A stretch of 64,000 bases of DNA from Zoogloea sp016790385 (GTDB lineage Bacteria; Pseudomonadota; Gammaproteobacteria; Burkholderiales; Rhodocyclaceae): assembly GCF_041916735.1 (NCBI RefSeq), contig NZ_JAYRYY010000010.1. One strand, 5' to 3'. Under the pieces are notes generated by a model, which ran no database searches, was not told where the DNA came from, and saw only the letters and a list, made by a program, of their open reading frames with translations. Positions 34,614 to 43,140 of this stretch are shown piece by piece (positions within the stretch are counted from its first letter, which is position 1; each line of letters begins with the position of its first letter). The position numbers and the translations under genes were made by a program.

Positions 34614-35762
34614 ATGAAGCTCAAGTCCCTCGTGCCCCTGCTCTCCCTGGCCCTTCTCCAGGCCTGCGGCGGCGATGACGACAACAACCCCGCCTTCAAC
34701 ACCCTGTCGGGCAGCGCACCGCTGGTGATCGGCCACCGGGGTTCATCCGGCACCCTGCCCGAGCACACCCTGGAATCCTACAAGGCCGCCATCGAGCAGG
34801 GCGCCGACTACATCGAGCCCGACCTGGTGCTGACCAAGGATGGCGTCATGATCGCCCGGCACGAGCCGATGCTGGATGGCACCACCGACGTGGCCACCAA
34901 GTTCCCCGAATCCCGCAAGAGCACCCGCAACGTGGATGGCGTGCCGACCACCGCCTATTTCGCCAGCGATTTCACCCTGGCCGAGATCCGCAGCCTGCGC
35001 GCCGTGCAGGCCCGGGCCAATCGCTCCCAGGCCTACAACGGCCTGTTCGGCATTCCGACCCTCGACGAAGTCATTGCCCTGGCCAAGTCGGAAGGCACCC
35101 GCCTGGGCCGCAGCGTGGGCATCTACCCCGAGATCAAGCACTCCACCTTCCACGCCGACGAAGTGCGCTTTGGCGCCAACGTGTTCGAGGACAAGCTGCT
35201 GACCACCCTGCATGCCGCCTACGGCAACGTGGCGAGCGCACCGGTGTTCATCCAGTCCTTCGAGGTCAGCAACCTGCAATACCTCAACACCAAGACCAAC
35301 ATCAAGCTGGTGCAGCTGATCGACGCCGACGACGTCAAGGACGACGGCAGCATGTCGCTGGTGGCGCCCTACCACAAGCCCTATGACTTCGTGGTGAAGA
35401 ACGACAGCCGGACCTTCGCCGATCTGCTCACCTCGTCGGGCCTGGACTTCGTCAAGACCTACGCCGACGCCGTGGGGCCGTGGAAGCCCTACCTGGTGAA
35501 GACCGTCAATGACGGGGTCGAGCGCACCGGCGATTCGACCCTCACCATCAACGACCGACGCGTGGATGGCAGCACCGGCGTGATCGAGCTGGCCCACAGG
35601 AAGGGCCTGATGGTGCATACCTGGACCTTCCGCGACGACGCCAGCGGCTATGGTTTCAAGGACCCGAAGGCCGAGATGCAGTACTACATGCGCCTGGGCA
35701 TCGACGGCGTGTTCACCGACTTCCCGGCCACCGGGGTGGCGGCGCTTCAGGGCATCAAGTAA
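34614..35762 (+). CDS. Glycerophosphodiester phosphodiesterase lipoprotein
   Basis: This 382-residue GlpQ-type phosphodiesterase has a lipobox (LLQAC near residue 20). The GDPD active-site residues are visible: VIGHRGSSGTLPEHTLESY (His-Arg and the Glu) and YIEPDLVLTKDGVMIARHEP (metal ligands and second His). It hydrolyses glycerophosphodiesters to glycerol-3-phosphate and an alcohol, here probably at the outer membrane. It is monocistronic and converges on chrA with a hairpin between. Confidence 0.9.
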   Translation: MKLKSLVPLLSLALLQACGGDDDNNPAFNTLSGSAPLVIGHRGSSGTLPEHTLESYKAAIEQGADYIEPDLVLTKDGVMIARHEPMLDGTTDVATKFPESRKSTRNVDGVPTTAYFASDFTLAEIRSLRAVQARANRSQAYNGLFGIPTLDEVIALAKSEGTRLGRSVGIYPEIKHSTFHADEVRFGANVFEDKLLTTLHAAYGNVASAPVFIQSFEVSNLQYLNTKTNIKLVQLIDADDVKDDGSMSLVAPYHKPYDFVVKNDSRTFADLLTSSGLDFVKTYADAVGPWKPYLVKTVNDGVERTGDSTLTINDRRVDGSTGVIELAHRKGLMVHTWTFRDDASGYGFKDPKAEMQYYMRLGIDGVFTDFPATGVAALQGIK

Positions 35763-35775
35763 GCCCTGCGCGCAG

Positions 35776-35812
35776 CCCTGCCGAGCGGCCCGAGGCGGCC
35801 GCCCCGGCAGGG
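35776..35812. terminator. Bidirectional hairpin between convergent genes
   Basis: The arms CCCTGCCG (35776-35783) and CGGCAGGG (35805-35812) flank a GC-rich loop that itself can pair (CGGCC/GGCCG). The hairpin sits exactly between the stops of the glycerophosphodiesterase and chrA genes. There is no long T-run, so it is a weak intrinsic terminator at best. Confidence 0.5.
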
Positions 35813-37183
35813 TCAGCTCAGGCTCTTCAGCAGCAGCCCAATCAGGGCGCAAGCGCCGATCACCTGCACGACCGAGCGCTTGAAGCGGAACAGCGCCACC
35901 GCCGCCAGCGCCGCGATGAGCGCCGCCAGGGTATCGAAGTGCCCGGCAAAGCCCTCCGGCCACAGCACGTGGTAGCCGAAGAACAGCGCCAGATTGACGA
36001 TGACTCCCACCACCGCCGCGGTGATGGCGGTGAGCGGCGCGGTGAAGCTCAGATCGCCGTGGGTGGTTTCGATGAACGGCCCACCGCACAGGATGAAGAT
36101 GAAGGACGGCAGAAAGGTAAACCAGGTGACCAGCACCGCCGCCAGCGCCGCGCCCAGGACAAGGCTGTCGGGGCCAAGCACGGCCTTGACGTAGCCCCCC
36201 ACGAAGCCGACGAAGGCCACCACCATGATCAGCGGCCCCGGGGTGGTCTCGCCAAGCGCGAGGCCGTCTATCATCTGTAGCGGGGTGAGCCAGCCGTAAG
36301 TACCGACCGCGCCCTGATAGACGTAAGGCAGCACCGCGTAGGCGCCGCCGAAGGTGAGCAGGGCGGCCTTGGTGAAGAACGCACCCATCTGCGTTAGGGT
36401 GTGCGTCCAGCCTACGGTGGCGGTCAGCAGGCTCATCGGCACCAGCCACAGCAAAGCACCGACCAACAGCACCAGCCCCGTCCGACGCCACTGAAACACC
36501 GCATGGGGCGGGGTCGGCGTGTCGTCATCGATGAGGGCGGGCCGATGGTCTCCCCCGCCCGCTGCGCCATGGCCGCCCCGGGCCTTGAAGGCGTCGGGCG
36601 CAAGCCGGCCGCCGATGTAACCCGTGAGGGCGGCCACCGCGACAATGGCCGGAAAGGGCACATTGAGCGCGAAGATGGCCACGAAGGACGCCGCCGCGAT
36701 GCCCCACAGCACCCGGTTCTTCAAGGCCCGCGAGCCGATGCGGTGGGCGGCCTGGAGCACAATGGCCGTGACGGCGGGTTTGATGCCGTAAAAAAGCCCC
36801 GCCACCAGCGGCATGTCGCCGAGGGCGACATACATCCACGACAGGCCGATCAGGATGAACAGGGACGGCAGCACGAACAGGGCCCCGGCCACGATGCCGC
36901 CCCAGCTGCGGTGCATCAGCCAGCCGATGTAGGTGGCCAGCTGCTGGGCCTCCGGGCCGGGCAGCACCATGCAGAAGTTGAGCGCGTGCAGGAAACGCCG
37001 CTCGGAGATCCAGCGCCGGTTCTCCACCAGCTCCTGGTGCATGATGGCGATCTGCCCCGCCGGCCCGCCAAAGCTGATGAAACCCAGCTTGAGCCAGAAC
37101 AGGAAGGCTTCGCGGAAGCTCACCTCGGGCGGCGGCGCGTCGCCGGGCGTGCCTTGGGGGGCGGGGGCGTTTGGTTTGTTCAT
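35813..37183 (-). CDS. chrA: Chromate transporter (CHR family, two-domain)
   Basis: This 456-residue membrane protein has two homologous CHR domains. The signature FISFGGPAGQIAIMHQELVE lies near residue 35 and the second copy LLTFGGAYAVLPYVYQGAV near residue 265. The N-terminal motif PGPEAQQLATYIGWL and the equivalent TPGPLIMVVAFVGFVGG follow each. About ten to twelve hydrophobic helices are apparent. It should export chromate from the cytoplasm. No chrB or other resistance gene is adjacent. Confidence 0.92.
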   Translation of the reverse strand: MNKPNAPAPQGTPGDAPPPEVSFREAFLFWLKLGFISFGGPAGQIAIMHQELVENRRWISERRFLHALNFCMVLPGPEAQQLATYIGWLMHRSWGGIVAGALFVLPSLFILIGLSWMYVALGDMPLVAGLFYGIKPAVTAIVLQAAHRIGSRALKNRVLWGIAAASFVAIFALNVPFPAIVAVAALTGYIGGRLAPDAFKARGGHGAAGGGDHRPALIDDDTPTPPHAVFQWRRTGLVLLVGALLWLVPMSLLTATVGWTHTLTQMGAFFTKAALLTFGGAYAVLPYVYQGAVGTYGWLTPLQMIDGLALGETTPGPLIMVVAFVGFVGGYVKAVLGPDSLVLGAALAAVLVTWFTFLPSFIFILCGGPFIETTHGDLSFTAPLTAITAAVVGVIVNLALFFGYHVLWPEGFAGHFDTLAALIAALAAVALFRFKRSVVQVIGACALIGLLLKSLS

Positions 37184-37529
37184 CGCAGCATTATGGCAAA
37201 CAATGCCGTGACGGCCGGCCGGTGCGGCGGTTCCAATGGCGCTGTTCGCGTCATGTATGTAAGCATCTTCCCGAGCAGGCCCACTGGGCTTGGAGAGCCC
37301 TGCCTTCCAGGGTGGAAGCGCTTTCCAGACGTTCGCCCGAACCTCGTTGTCTCATTCCGTTCAAGCTCGAACCGGCGAGCCCTTCCTGGTCCGTCTGGCG
37401 GGCCACGAAATGCAGGTGATCAACGGCCAGCGCCCGACTCAATTTCCGTAGGGGCGCGGTGCATCCGAAAAGCCCGTTCCAATCGCCGCCGGCCGCAACC
37501 CAAAAACGGTCGCGGCCGGATCGGCCAGC
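37184..37529. other. Intergenic region, no supported gene
   Basis: 346 bp between the chrA start and the nucleotidase stop. An open stretch on the plus strand near 37375-37450 reads TGEPFLVRLAGHEMQVINGQ to a stop. It looks weakly protein-like but has no start signal or recognised family. I see no RNA gene or clear promoter here. Confidence 0.4.
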
Positions 37530-39584
37530 TCAGCGGGACAGGTCGATGGCGTAGACCCCGAGGCCCTTGCCGCTGCCGTCGTCGTCACGCACCACGCTGA
37601 TCTGGGTCAGCCCCAGGGCGGTGGCCACCGCCAGCTTGCCGCTGGCCGACTTGAAGGTGACCGGGCCGGCCACCGTCACCGGCGTGAAGCGCCAGCTCCG
37701 GGTGGAACCATCGGCGACATAAGTCAGGTTGCGACGGGCCTTGATGTAGTCGATCAGCACGTCCCGGTTGGCGTCGGGCGAGGCATAGATCACATTGCTG
37801 CCGTTCAGGCCCGGAAAGCCCCCGCCGCCCGACCCGCGGTAGTTGTTGGTGGCCACGATGAACTCGGCGGCGGTGTCGATGGCCGTGCCCTTGTACTTGA
37901 GGTTGCGGATGCGGCTGCCAACGGGCTGGGTGACATCGATCTCATAGCTCAGGTCGGCCGACGAGAACATGTCGAAGTTGTAGCCCGGGAAGCTCGACAC
38001 CAGGGCCTGCTCGGTAGTCAGCGCCGGGTCGATCCGGTTGAAGCGCTCGGCAGCCTTCTCCAGCCAGGCCTGGATGCCCGCCCCCGTCACCTTCACCGCA
38101 TATACGGTGTTGGGGTAGAGATACAGGTCGGCGGCGTTGTTGATGGCCACATTGCCGGCCTTCACATCGGTGAAGTCGGAACCGCCGGCAAAGCCGCTCT
38201 TGAAGGGTGCGCTGACCGACAGCACCGGCAGGTTCTTGTAGGCCGGCAGGTTGGCGGCCACGTAGCGGGCCACATAGTCGGCCTGGGCAGCGTTGACCAC
38301 CTGGATCGCCGAGACATCGCCCACATCGGCGAAGTAGGTGCTGAGGTTGAAATCGGACTGGCCGATGGGCGTCTTGACGTACTCGATGGCCGAGGCATGT
38401 TCGGCCTGAACCACCGCCCCGATGGCCGGGTCGACGGCCACATAGCTGCGGGTGGCGGCGTCGAGCAGGGCCTTGCGCAGGCTCACCTGGGTCTTGTCGC
38501 GGACCACGCTCCATTTGCCGTTCTTCACTTCGAGGGAATACTGGATCACCCCGATGGCCTTGCCCCAGTAGCTGGGCATCACGGCCGGCACGCCATGCAG
38601 GCTGCCCTTGACCTTGTCCACACCGCTGGCGTTGCAATCGGTGGTTGTACATGCGGCATTGGGAAACTCGCTGTGGGAATGCCCCATCAGGATGCCGTCG
38701 ATGCCGGCGACCTTGGCCAGGTGGTAATTGGCGTTCTCCATGGTCGCCGAGTAGGCGCGGCTGTCGAAGCCGCCATGGGAGGCGGCAATCACCAGATCGG
38801 CGCCCTCGGCGCGGGCCATGGGCACATACTTGCCGGCCGCCTCAACAACGCCCTGCACATCCACCTTGCCATCAAGCCAGCGCTTGTCCCAGGACAGGAT
38901 GGGCGGCGGCGTGAAGCCGATGACCGCCACCTTGATCCATCCTTCGAAGGCCTTGCCGTCCTTGTCGAGGCCGGTGATCTTGCGGTCGAGCATCACGTAG
39001 GGCTTGTAGAGGGTCTTGCCGTCCTTGAGGCTGGTGACGTTGGCCAGGGCGAGGGGGAAGTCCGGCCCCTTGCACAGCGGCTGCGCCGTCGGCTCGGGCA
39101 TGCCCTCAACATTGAAGCGGGCACCGGTGACCTGGGCCAGGTAGGGCAGGCCGTAGTTGAATTCATGGTTACCCAGGGTGCCGGCGTCGTAGCCGATGGC
39201 GTCCATGGCCTTGTAGGTGGCAAGCTTGGTCGCGCAGGACACCGGCGACACCAGCGCCTGATAGTCCGCCAGGGCCGTGCCCTGGATGGTGTCGCCATTG
39301 TCGATCAGGACGGTGTTGGAAAACTCGGCGCGAGCCTGGCGGATCAGGGTGGCGGTCCGCTCGAAGCCGACCGACTTGTCTTCGGCGAGCTTGAAGTAGT
39401 CGTAGCTCAGCAGGTTGGCATGGAGATCGGTGGTCTCGAGCACCACCAGATTGGCAGTGCCGGCCTCGGGCAGGCGCGGGGAGTGATCATCGCTTCCACA
39501 GCCGGCCAGGGCCAGGATGGAAGACAGCACAACAGCCCCGATGGCGCCGCGGCGCATACGGGAGGGCAGGATGGAGGTGGACAT
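37530..39584 (-). CDS. 2',3'-cyclic-nucleotide phosphodiesterase/nucleotidase lipoprotein (CpdB-like)
   Basis: This protein of about 684 residues is an exported metallophosphatase plus C-terminal 5'-nucleotidase domain. A lipobox LALAGC follows the N-terminal helix. Metallophosphoesterase motifs are clear: VLETTDLHANLL, TVLIDNGDTIQGT, GTLGNHEFNYG and ASHGGF, GHSHSEF. The substrate-binding GSGGGFPGL lies in the C-terminal domain. It releases nucleosides and phosphate from cyclic or 3'-nucleotides outside the inner membrane. The start at 39584 (MSTSILPSR) is likely; a frame-extended start at 39617 is possible. Confidence 0.87.
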   Translation of the reverse strand: MSTSILPSRMRRGAIGAVVLSSILALAGCGSDDHSPRLPEAGTANLVVLETTDLHANLLSYDYFKLAEDKSVGFERTATLIRQARAEFSNTVLIDNGDTIQGTALADYQALVSPVSCATKLATYKAMDAIGYDAGTLGNHEFNYGLPYLAQVTGARFNVEGMPEPTAQPLCKGPDFPLALANVTSLKDGKTLYKPYVMLDRKITGLDKDGKAFEGWIKVAVIGFTPPPILSWDKRWLDGKVDVQGVVEAAGKYVPMARAEGADLVIAASHGGFDSRAYSATMENANYHLAKVAGIDGILMGHSHSEFPNAACTTTDCNASGVDKVKGSLHGVPAVMPSYWGKAIGVIQYSLEVKNGKWSVVRDKTQVSLRKALLDAATRSYVAVDPAIGAVVQAEHASAIEYVKTPIGQSDFNLSTYFADVGDVSAIQVVNAAQADYVARYVAANLPAYKNLPVLSVSAPFKSGFAGGSDFTDVKAGNVAINNAADLYLYPNTVYAVKVTGAGIQAWLEKAAERFNRIDPALTTEQALVSSFPGYNFDMFSSADLSYEIDVTQPVGSRIRNLKYKGTAIDTAAEFIVATNNYRGSGGGGFPGLNGSNVIYASPDANRDVLIDYIKARRNLTYVADGSTRSWRFTPVTVAGPVTFKSASGKLAVATALGLTQISVVRDDDGSGKGLGVYAIDLSR

Positions 39585-39735
39585 GGTGGGGAGCGCGGAA
39601 GTGGGAACGCCCCGCACGCTACCCGGGCTTCATGACGCAACGATGAGCGCCATGTGATGTTCTCTGGAGACGACAAGGGCCCCGGCAAGCCGGAGCCCCT
39701 GCTGGCCGGACGGCGCATCCGCCCGCCCGAAGGGC

Positions 39736-40242
39736 CTACTCTTCTTCCTTCTGGGCCACCAGGTAACCGAGGCTGATCTGGACACTCTCGATCAGCTCCA
39801 TGGTGGCGGTGGCCTGGCTGGCCAGGAGGGCATTGAAGCGGGTGTACAGATCCCCTTCCTGGTCCACCAGCTTGGAAAGGGTGTTCGCCTTCTTGACGGT
39901 CGCCGCTTCGGCGGCGATGGACTGGAGGCCGGTCACCCAGTCGGCCTGCTGCGCGGCGAGGCGCTTCATGACCGCCGCCTGGATGGCCAGCGTCTCGGCG
40001 AACAGGCTGGCATCCAGACGCGGTTGGGCAACAACACGCATCAGGGCCTGGCAGCTCTGCATCTGGCGGGTGACGGACTGGGTGATGAGTTCCTGCCATT
40101 GCCCGAGCCGGCCGAGATGCGCGGTGGGCGGCAGCCCGCCGGCCATGGGTGCAAGGCTGGTGAGCACCCGGACATGGGCCTGGTGGAGTTCCTGCATCTG
40201 GCGGAGAGAGTCTTCCGCGAGGGTCTTGAGAGCGGTGTTCAT
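39736..40242 (-). CDS. Phasin family protein
   Basis: This 168-residue helical protein has no signal peptide and the phasin pattern of Ala/Gln-rich amphipathic helices (LAEDSLRQMQELHQAHVRVL, ALMRVVAQPRLDASLFAETL, LLASQATATMELIESVQISL). Phasins coat intracellular polyhydroxyalkanoate granules. The neighbouring PHA depolymerase gene, 29 bp upstream on the same strand, supports a PHA role. The ATG at 40242 has a weak ribosome-binding site, so translation may depend on the upstream gene. Confidence 0.75.
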   Translation of the reverse strand: MNTALKTLAEDSLRQMQELHQAHVRVLTSLAPMAGGLPPTAHLGRLGQWQELITQSVTRQMQSCQALMRVVAQPRLDASLFAETLAIQAAVMKRLAAQQADWVTGLQSIAAEAATVKKANTLSKLVDQEGDLYTRFNALLASQATATMELIESVQISLGYLVAQKEEE

Positions 40243-40271
40243 GGCTGGGGCTTTCTCGCGCTGACGCGGGT

Positions 40272-41342
40272 TCAGTGGCCACCGAGGCGTTGCAGCATGC
40301 CGTGGATGGCCCGGATCTGGATGGCCTGCTTGGAATAGTAGTCGGGGCTCTGGGGGTCTTCCGCCGTGTAACCCCACCAGTCCCAACATCCTTCGGGATT
40401 CTGGCTCAAGGCATTGTCGGTGCCCTCCGCCTGGGGGTAGAGGATGATCAGATTGTTGGCGTCTGCCATCTCGTTATAGCCGGTGGTGGTGAAATAGCGA
40501 TTGCCGTAGGGCGGACAATTCTCCAGATCGGGCTGACCATTGACGAAATTGACATAGTTGTAGCCCTGCTTGCAACCGTGCAGCGCCACATGCACCCGGC
40601 ACGGCGCCCCCTCTTCCACCGCCTTGGGCACGTAGGCGTAGGCAAATTCGCTCATGCTGGCCCGCGGATCGCCGCCGAAGAACTCGGTCTGATCGAAGCG
40701 CACGATACGCCCGGTGAGGCGTTCGGCGGGCGGCTTGAGGGGGCCGTAGATATGTTCCAGGATGACCCGTGACTGCATGAAACCACCCCGGTTGATGTAG
40801 GGCGGGCGATTCACGCCCAGGGGGTTGTCTTCGGGATTGTCGGTGATGATCGAATGCCCCGCGGGCAACGTGTCTTCGTAGCGGATGGCGGCGGGCGTCA
40901 CGCCCAGCAGCTCATAGAAACGCCGGGTGGTGTCCACCACGCTGGAGCTGACCACGCTGTCTTCGGTGCCGGTAAAGATGTACACCCGCTGACCGGCCAG
41001 GTTTTCCACCGCATCGATGAGCCCCTGGGCGGCCGTGTCCCGCGCCACATCGGCCAGCTTTTCGGGATTGGGCGCAGCCTGGGGAATCAATGGATTCATG
41101 CACACATAGAGCGCGTTGAGGGTCAAGGCGTCCTCCGCGATCGCCGCGGCCGCCCGGTAGGACTCGGCGCAGCGGAACGGCCCGCCCGCGATGATGCCGG
41201 CCCCAACGAAAGTGGACGAGTGGGCCAGATGCAGCTGAACCGTCATGAAGGCACCGGACGAAAGCCCGGAAACGGAACTCTGGCGGAGATCGGCGTTGAA
41301 GCCAGCCAGCGGCGGTGCAAGGGAAGCATTCTTCTTCGACAT
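40272..41342 (-). CDS. Short-chain-length PHA depolymerase (catalytic domain type 2 like)
   Basis: This 356-residue alpha/beta-hydrolase carries the lipase box in VSGLSSGAFMTVQLHLAHSS (catalytic Ser near residue 30) and later motifs with Asp (FTGTEDSVVSS) and His (VALHGCKQGYNY), the order found in type 2 PHB depolymerase domains. No signal peptide is obvious in the given start, so it may act on intracellular granules, or be exported by another route. The phasin gene follows it. Confidence 0.83.
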   Translation of the reverse strand: MSKKNASLAPPLAGFNADLRQSSVSGLSSGAFMTVQLHLAHSSTFVGAGIIAGGPFRCAESYRAAAAIAEDALTLNALYVCMNPLIPQAAPNPEKLADVARDTAAQGLIDAVENLAGQRVYIFTGTEDSVVSSSVVDTTRRFYELLGVTPAAIRYEDTLPAGHSIITDNPEDNPLGVNRPPYINRGGFMQSRVILEHIYGPLKPPAERLTGRIVRFDQTEFFGGDPRASMSEFAYAYVPKAVEEGAPCRVHVALHGCKQGYNYVNFVNGQPDLENCPPYGNRYFTTTGYNEMADANNLIILYPQAEGTDNALSQNPEGCWDWWGYTAEDPQSPDYYSKQAIQIRAIHGMLQRLGGH

Positions 41343-41556
41343 GGCAACTCCCGGGTTGAGGTGAAGAGCGGAACGTCATGACAGCGCGGTGCAGGGCTAG
41401 GCCCATCGACGGCCGATCTGTCTCTTAACGTTACAACAGGGAGATGACGGAAGAAAGAAATTTGTTGCAGCGCAAGAAACGCCGCACCGCGCCGTCAGTG
41501 GGATGGGCGCATGCCAGCGGGAAATCTGTTACACGCACCGTGACGTCGCACCGCGC

Positions 41557-43050
41557 TCAATCCCCCGCTTTGCCCCAGGCCAGCTTCAGCGTCCATTCGG
41601 CCCGCGGAGCAGCGGCCGGAAACCCGGGCGTATCGTCGGCCATGTCGATGGCCTCGGGCGGCAGGCCCGAGGCGTGGCGTGCCCACATGCGCGCGTACAT
41701 GCCTTCCAGCGCATGGGTATAGGCGACAACATCGAACAAGGCCGCGGCGTGGCGGCTCGCCGCGAAACGTCGGCGCAGATCGCTGAGGCAGGCAGGGTCG
41801 CGGACCAATGACAGCGCAAGCGCGGCGTAGGCTTCCGGCGTGGTGGTAACCGCTTCGGGCAAACCCGCCGCGAGCAGCAGCCCGCCGGCCACGCGGGAGG
41901 CAAAAGTGCTGCCGGCACAGGTGATCAGCGGCACACCGGCCCACAGGGCGTCGCTGGCGGTGGTGTGGGCGTTGTAGGGCCAGGTGTCGAGCATCAGATC
42001 GATGGCCGGAAGCCGGGCCAGATGCTCGGCCTGGGGCAGGCCCGGGGCGAAGATCAGCCGGTCGGGCAGCACGCCGCGGGCCAGGGCCTCGTTGCGCAGG
42101 TTGCCCCGGGCATGGGGGTCATCCAGCAGCCACAGCACACTGCCGGGCACCTCGTTGAGCAGGCTGCACCACACATCGAAAACCTGGGGCGTGAACTTCC
42201 AGGCCTGGTTGAAGCAGGCGAAGACGAAGGCGTCGTCGGGCAGGCCCAGCCCGGCCCGCTCGGGCAACACCGGGTCGCCGGCGGCGACCCGGCCGTGGGG
42301 CTGGTAGCTGTGGGGCATGCAGGCCAGGGCCTCGGAATAGTCGGCCGCGGCATCGGCCGGCGTCACAAAGCGGTCGCTGATCAGGTAGTCCACAAACCCC
42401 TGCCCGGAGGTGCCCGGATAACCCAGGAAGCTCACCTGCACGGGCGCCGGCCGGTGGGCCAGCAGCATGGTGCGGCTGCCCTCGGTGTAGCCCTTCAGGT
42501 CCACCAGGATGTCCACACCATCGTCGCGGATGAGGGCCGCCGCCTCCAGGTCGCTCAGGCCGGCAATGTCATTGAAGCAGTGAAAGGCCGCCGCCAGCCG
42601 CTCGCGCATGCCCGTACCGTCGTTCTTGCCGTGACTGTAGGCATAGAGCTCCACATGCCCGGCCCGGTGGGCCTCCAGCATCTCGACCATCAGCAGGGCC
42701 GTAGCGTGCTGATGAAAATCCCCCGACAGATAGCCGATTTTCAGCGGCCCGGCCGGCCGGGGAAGGACTGCCGCGCCCTGCTCCACCTGCCCCCGGCCCC
42801 CCTCGGCCTGAAAGCGCGCCAGCCGCACCTCAAGCCAGCGGGTGGCACAGCTGCGCTGGGTAGCCGCATCGATGCCCGGCATGGCCAGCAGGAGGAAGGG
42901 CGGCCACACCGGCCCATCCGCCCGCGCCAGATCGGCCCGCACCCGATCCGGCCACAGGTCGAAGTCGTCCCATTCACACCAGGCGCGTCGCCGCACATAG
43001 TGGAGGATCTGTCGGCTTGCCGACACGTCAGCGCGGGATTCGGTGTGCAT
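41557..43050 (-). CDS. GT41 O-linked N-acetylglucosamine transferase-like protein
   Basis: This protein of about 497 residues resembles the catalytic half of O-GlcNAc transferase/SPINDLY (GT41). Visible motifs are KIGYLSGDFHQHATALLMVE, VDILVDLKGYTEGSR, QVSFLGYPGTSGQGFVDY, FACFNQAWKFTPQVFDVW and DTWPYNAHTTASDALWAGVP. The N-terminal TPR array usual for the family is absent or reduced to about 100 residues. ATG at 43050 or TTG at 43065 are possible starts. It follows the diversified gene at 43141 on the same strand, separated by the hairpin at 43115-43135. Its protein substrate is unknown. Confidence 0.83.
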   Translation of the reverse strand: MHTESRADVSASRQILHYVRRRAWCEWDDFDLWPDRVRADLARADGPVWPPFLLLAMPGIDAATQRSCATRWLEVRLARFQAEGGRGQVEQGAAVLPRPAGPLKIGYLSGDFHQHATALLMVEMLEAHRAGHVELYAYSHGKNDGTGMRERLAAAFHCFNDIAGLSDLEAAALIRDDGVDILVDLKGYTEGSRTMLLAHRPAPVQVSFLGYPGTSGQGFVDYLISDRFVTPADAAADYSEALACMPHSYQPHGRVAAGDPVLPERAGLGLPDDAFVFACFNQAWKFTPQVFDVWCSLLNEVPGSVLWLLDDPHARGNLRNEALARGVLPDRLIFAPGLPQAEHLARLPAIDLMLDTWPYNAHTTASDALWAGVPLITCAGSTFASRVAGGLLLAAGLPEAVTTTPEAYAALALSLVRDPACLSDLRRRFAASRHAAALFDVVAYTHALEGMYARMWARHASGLPPEAIDMADDTPGFPAAAPRAEWTLKLAWGKAGD

Positions 43051-43114
43051 GCGGGAATGCAGCAAGATTCACGCCATTGGGGCTGACGTGCCATAGCCGG
43101 GGTGAAAAAACCGC

Positions 43115-43135
43115 GGGCGGCGCTGCGCGCCGCCC
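43115..43135 (-). terminator. Conserved hairpin after variable repeat VR-A
   Basis: Stem GGGCGGCGC / GCGCCGCCC with a 3-nt loop, followed on the minus strand by CGGTTTTTT. It starts 5 bp after the stop codon of the diversified gene. The same stem recurs after the other two target genes (57295-57315, 59153-59173). It may act as a terminator and also as the hairpin known in other DGRs to help retrohoming. Confidence 0.8.
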
Positions 43136-43140
43136 AGTGG

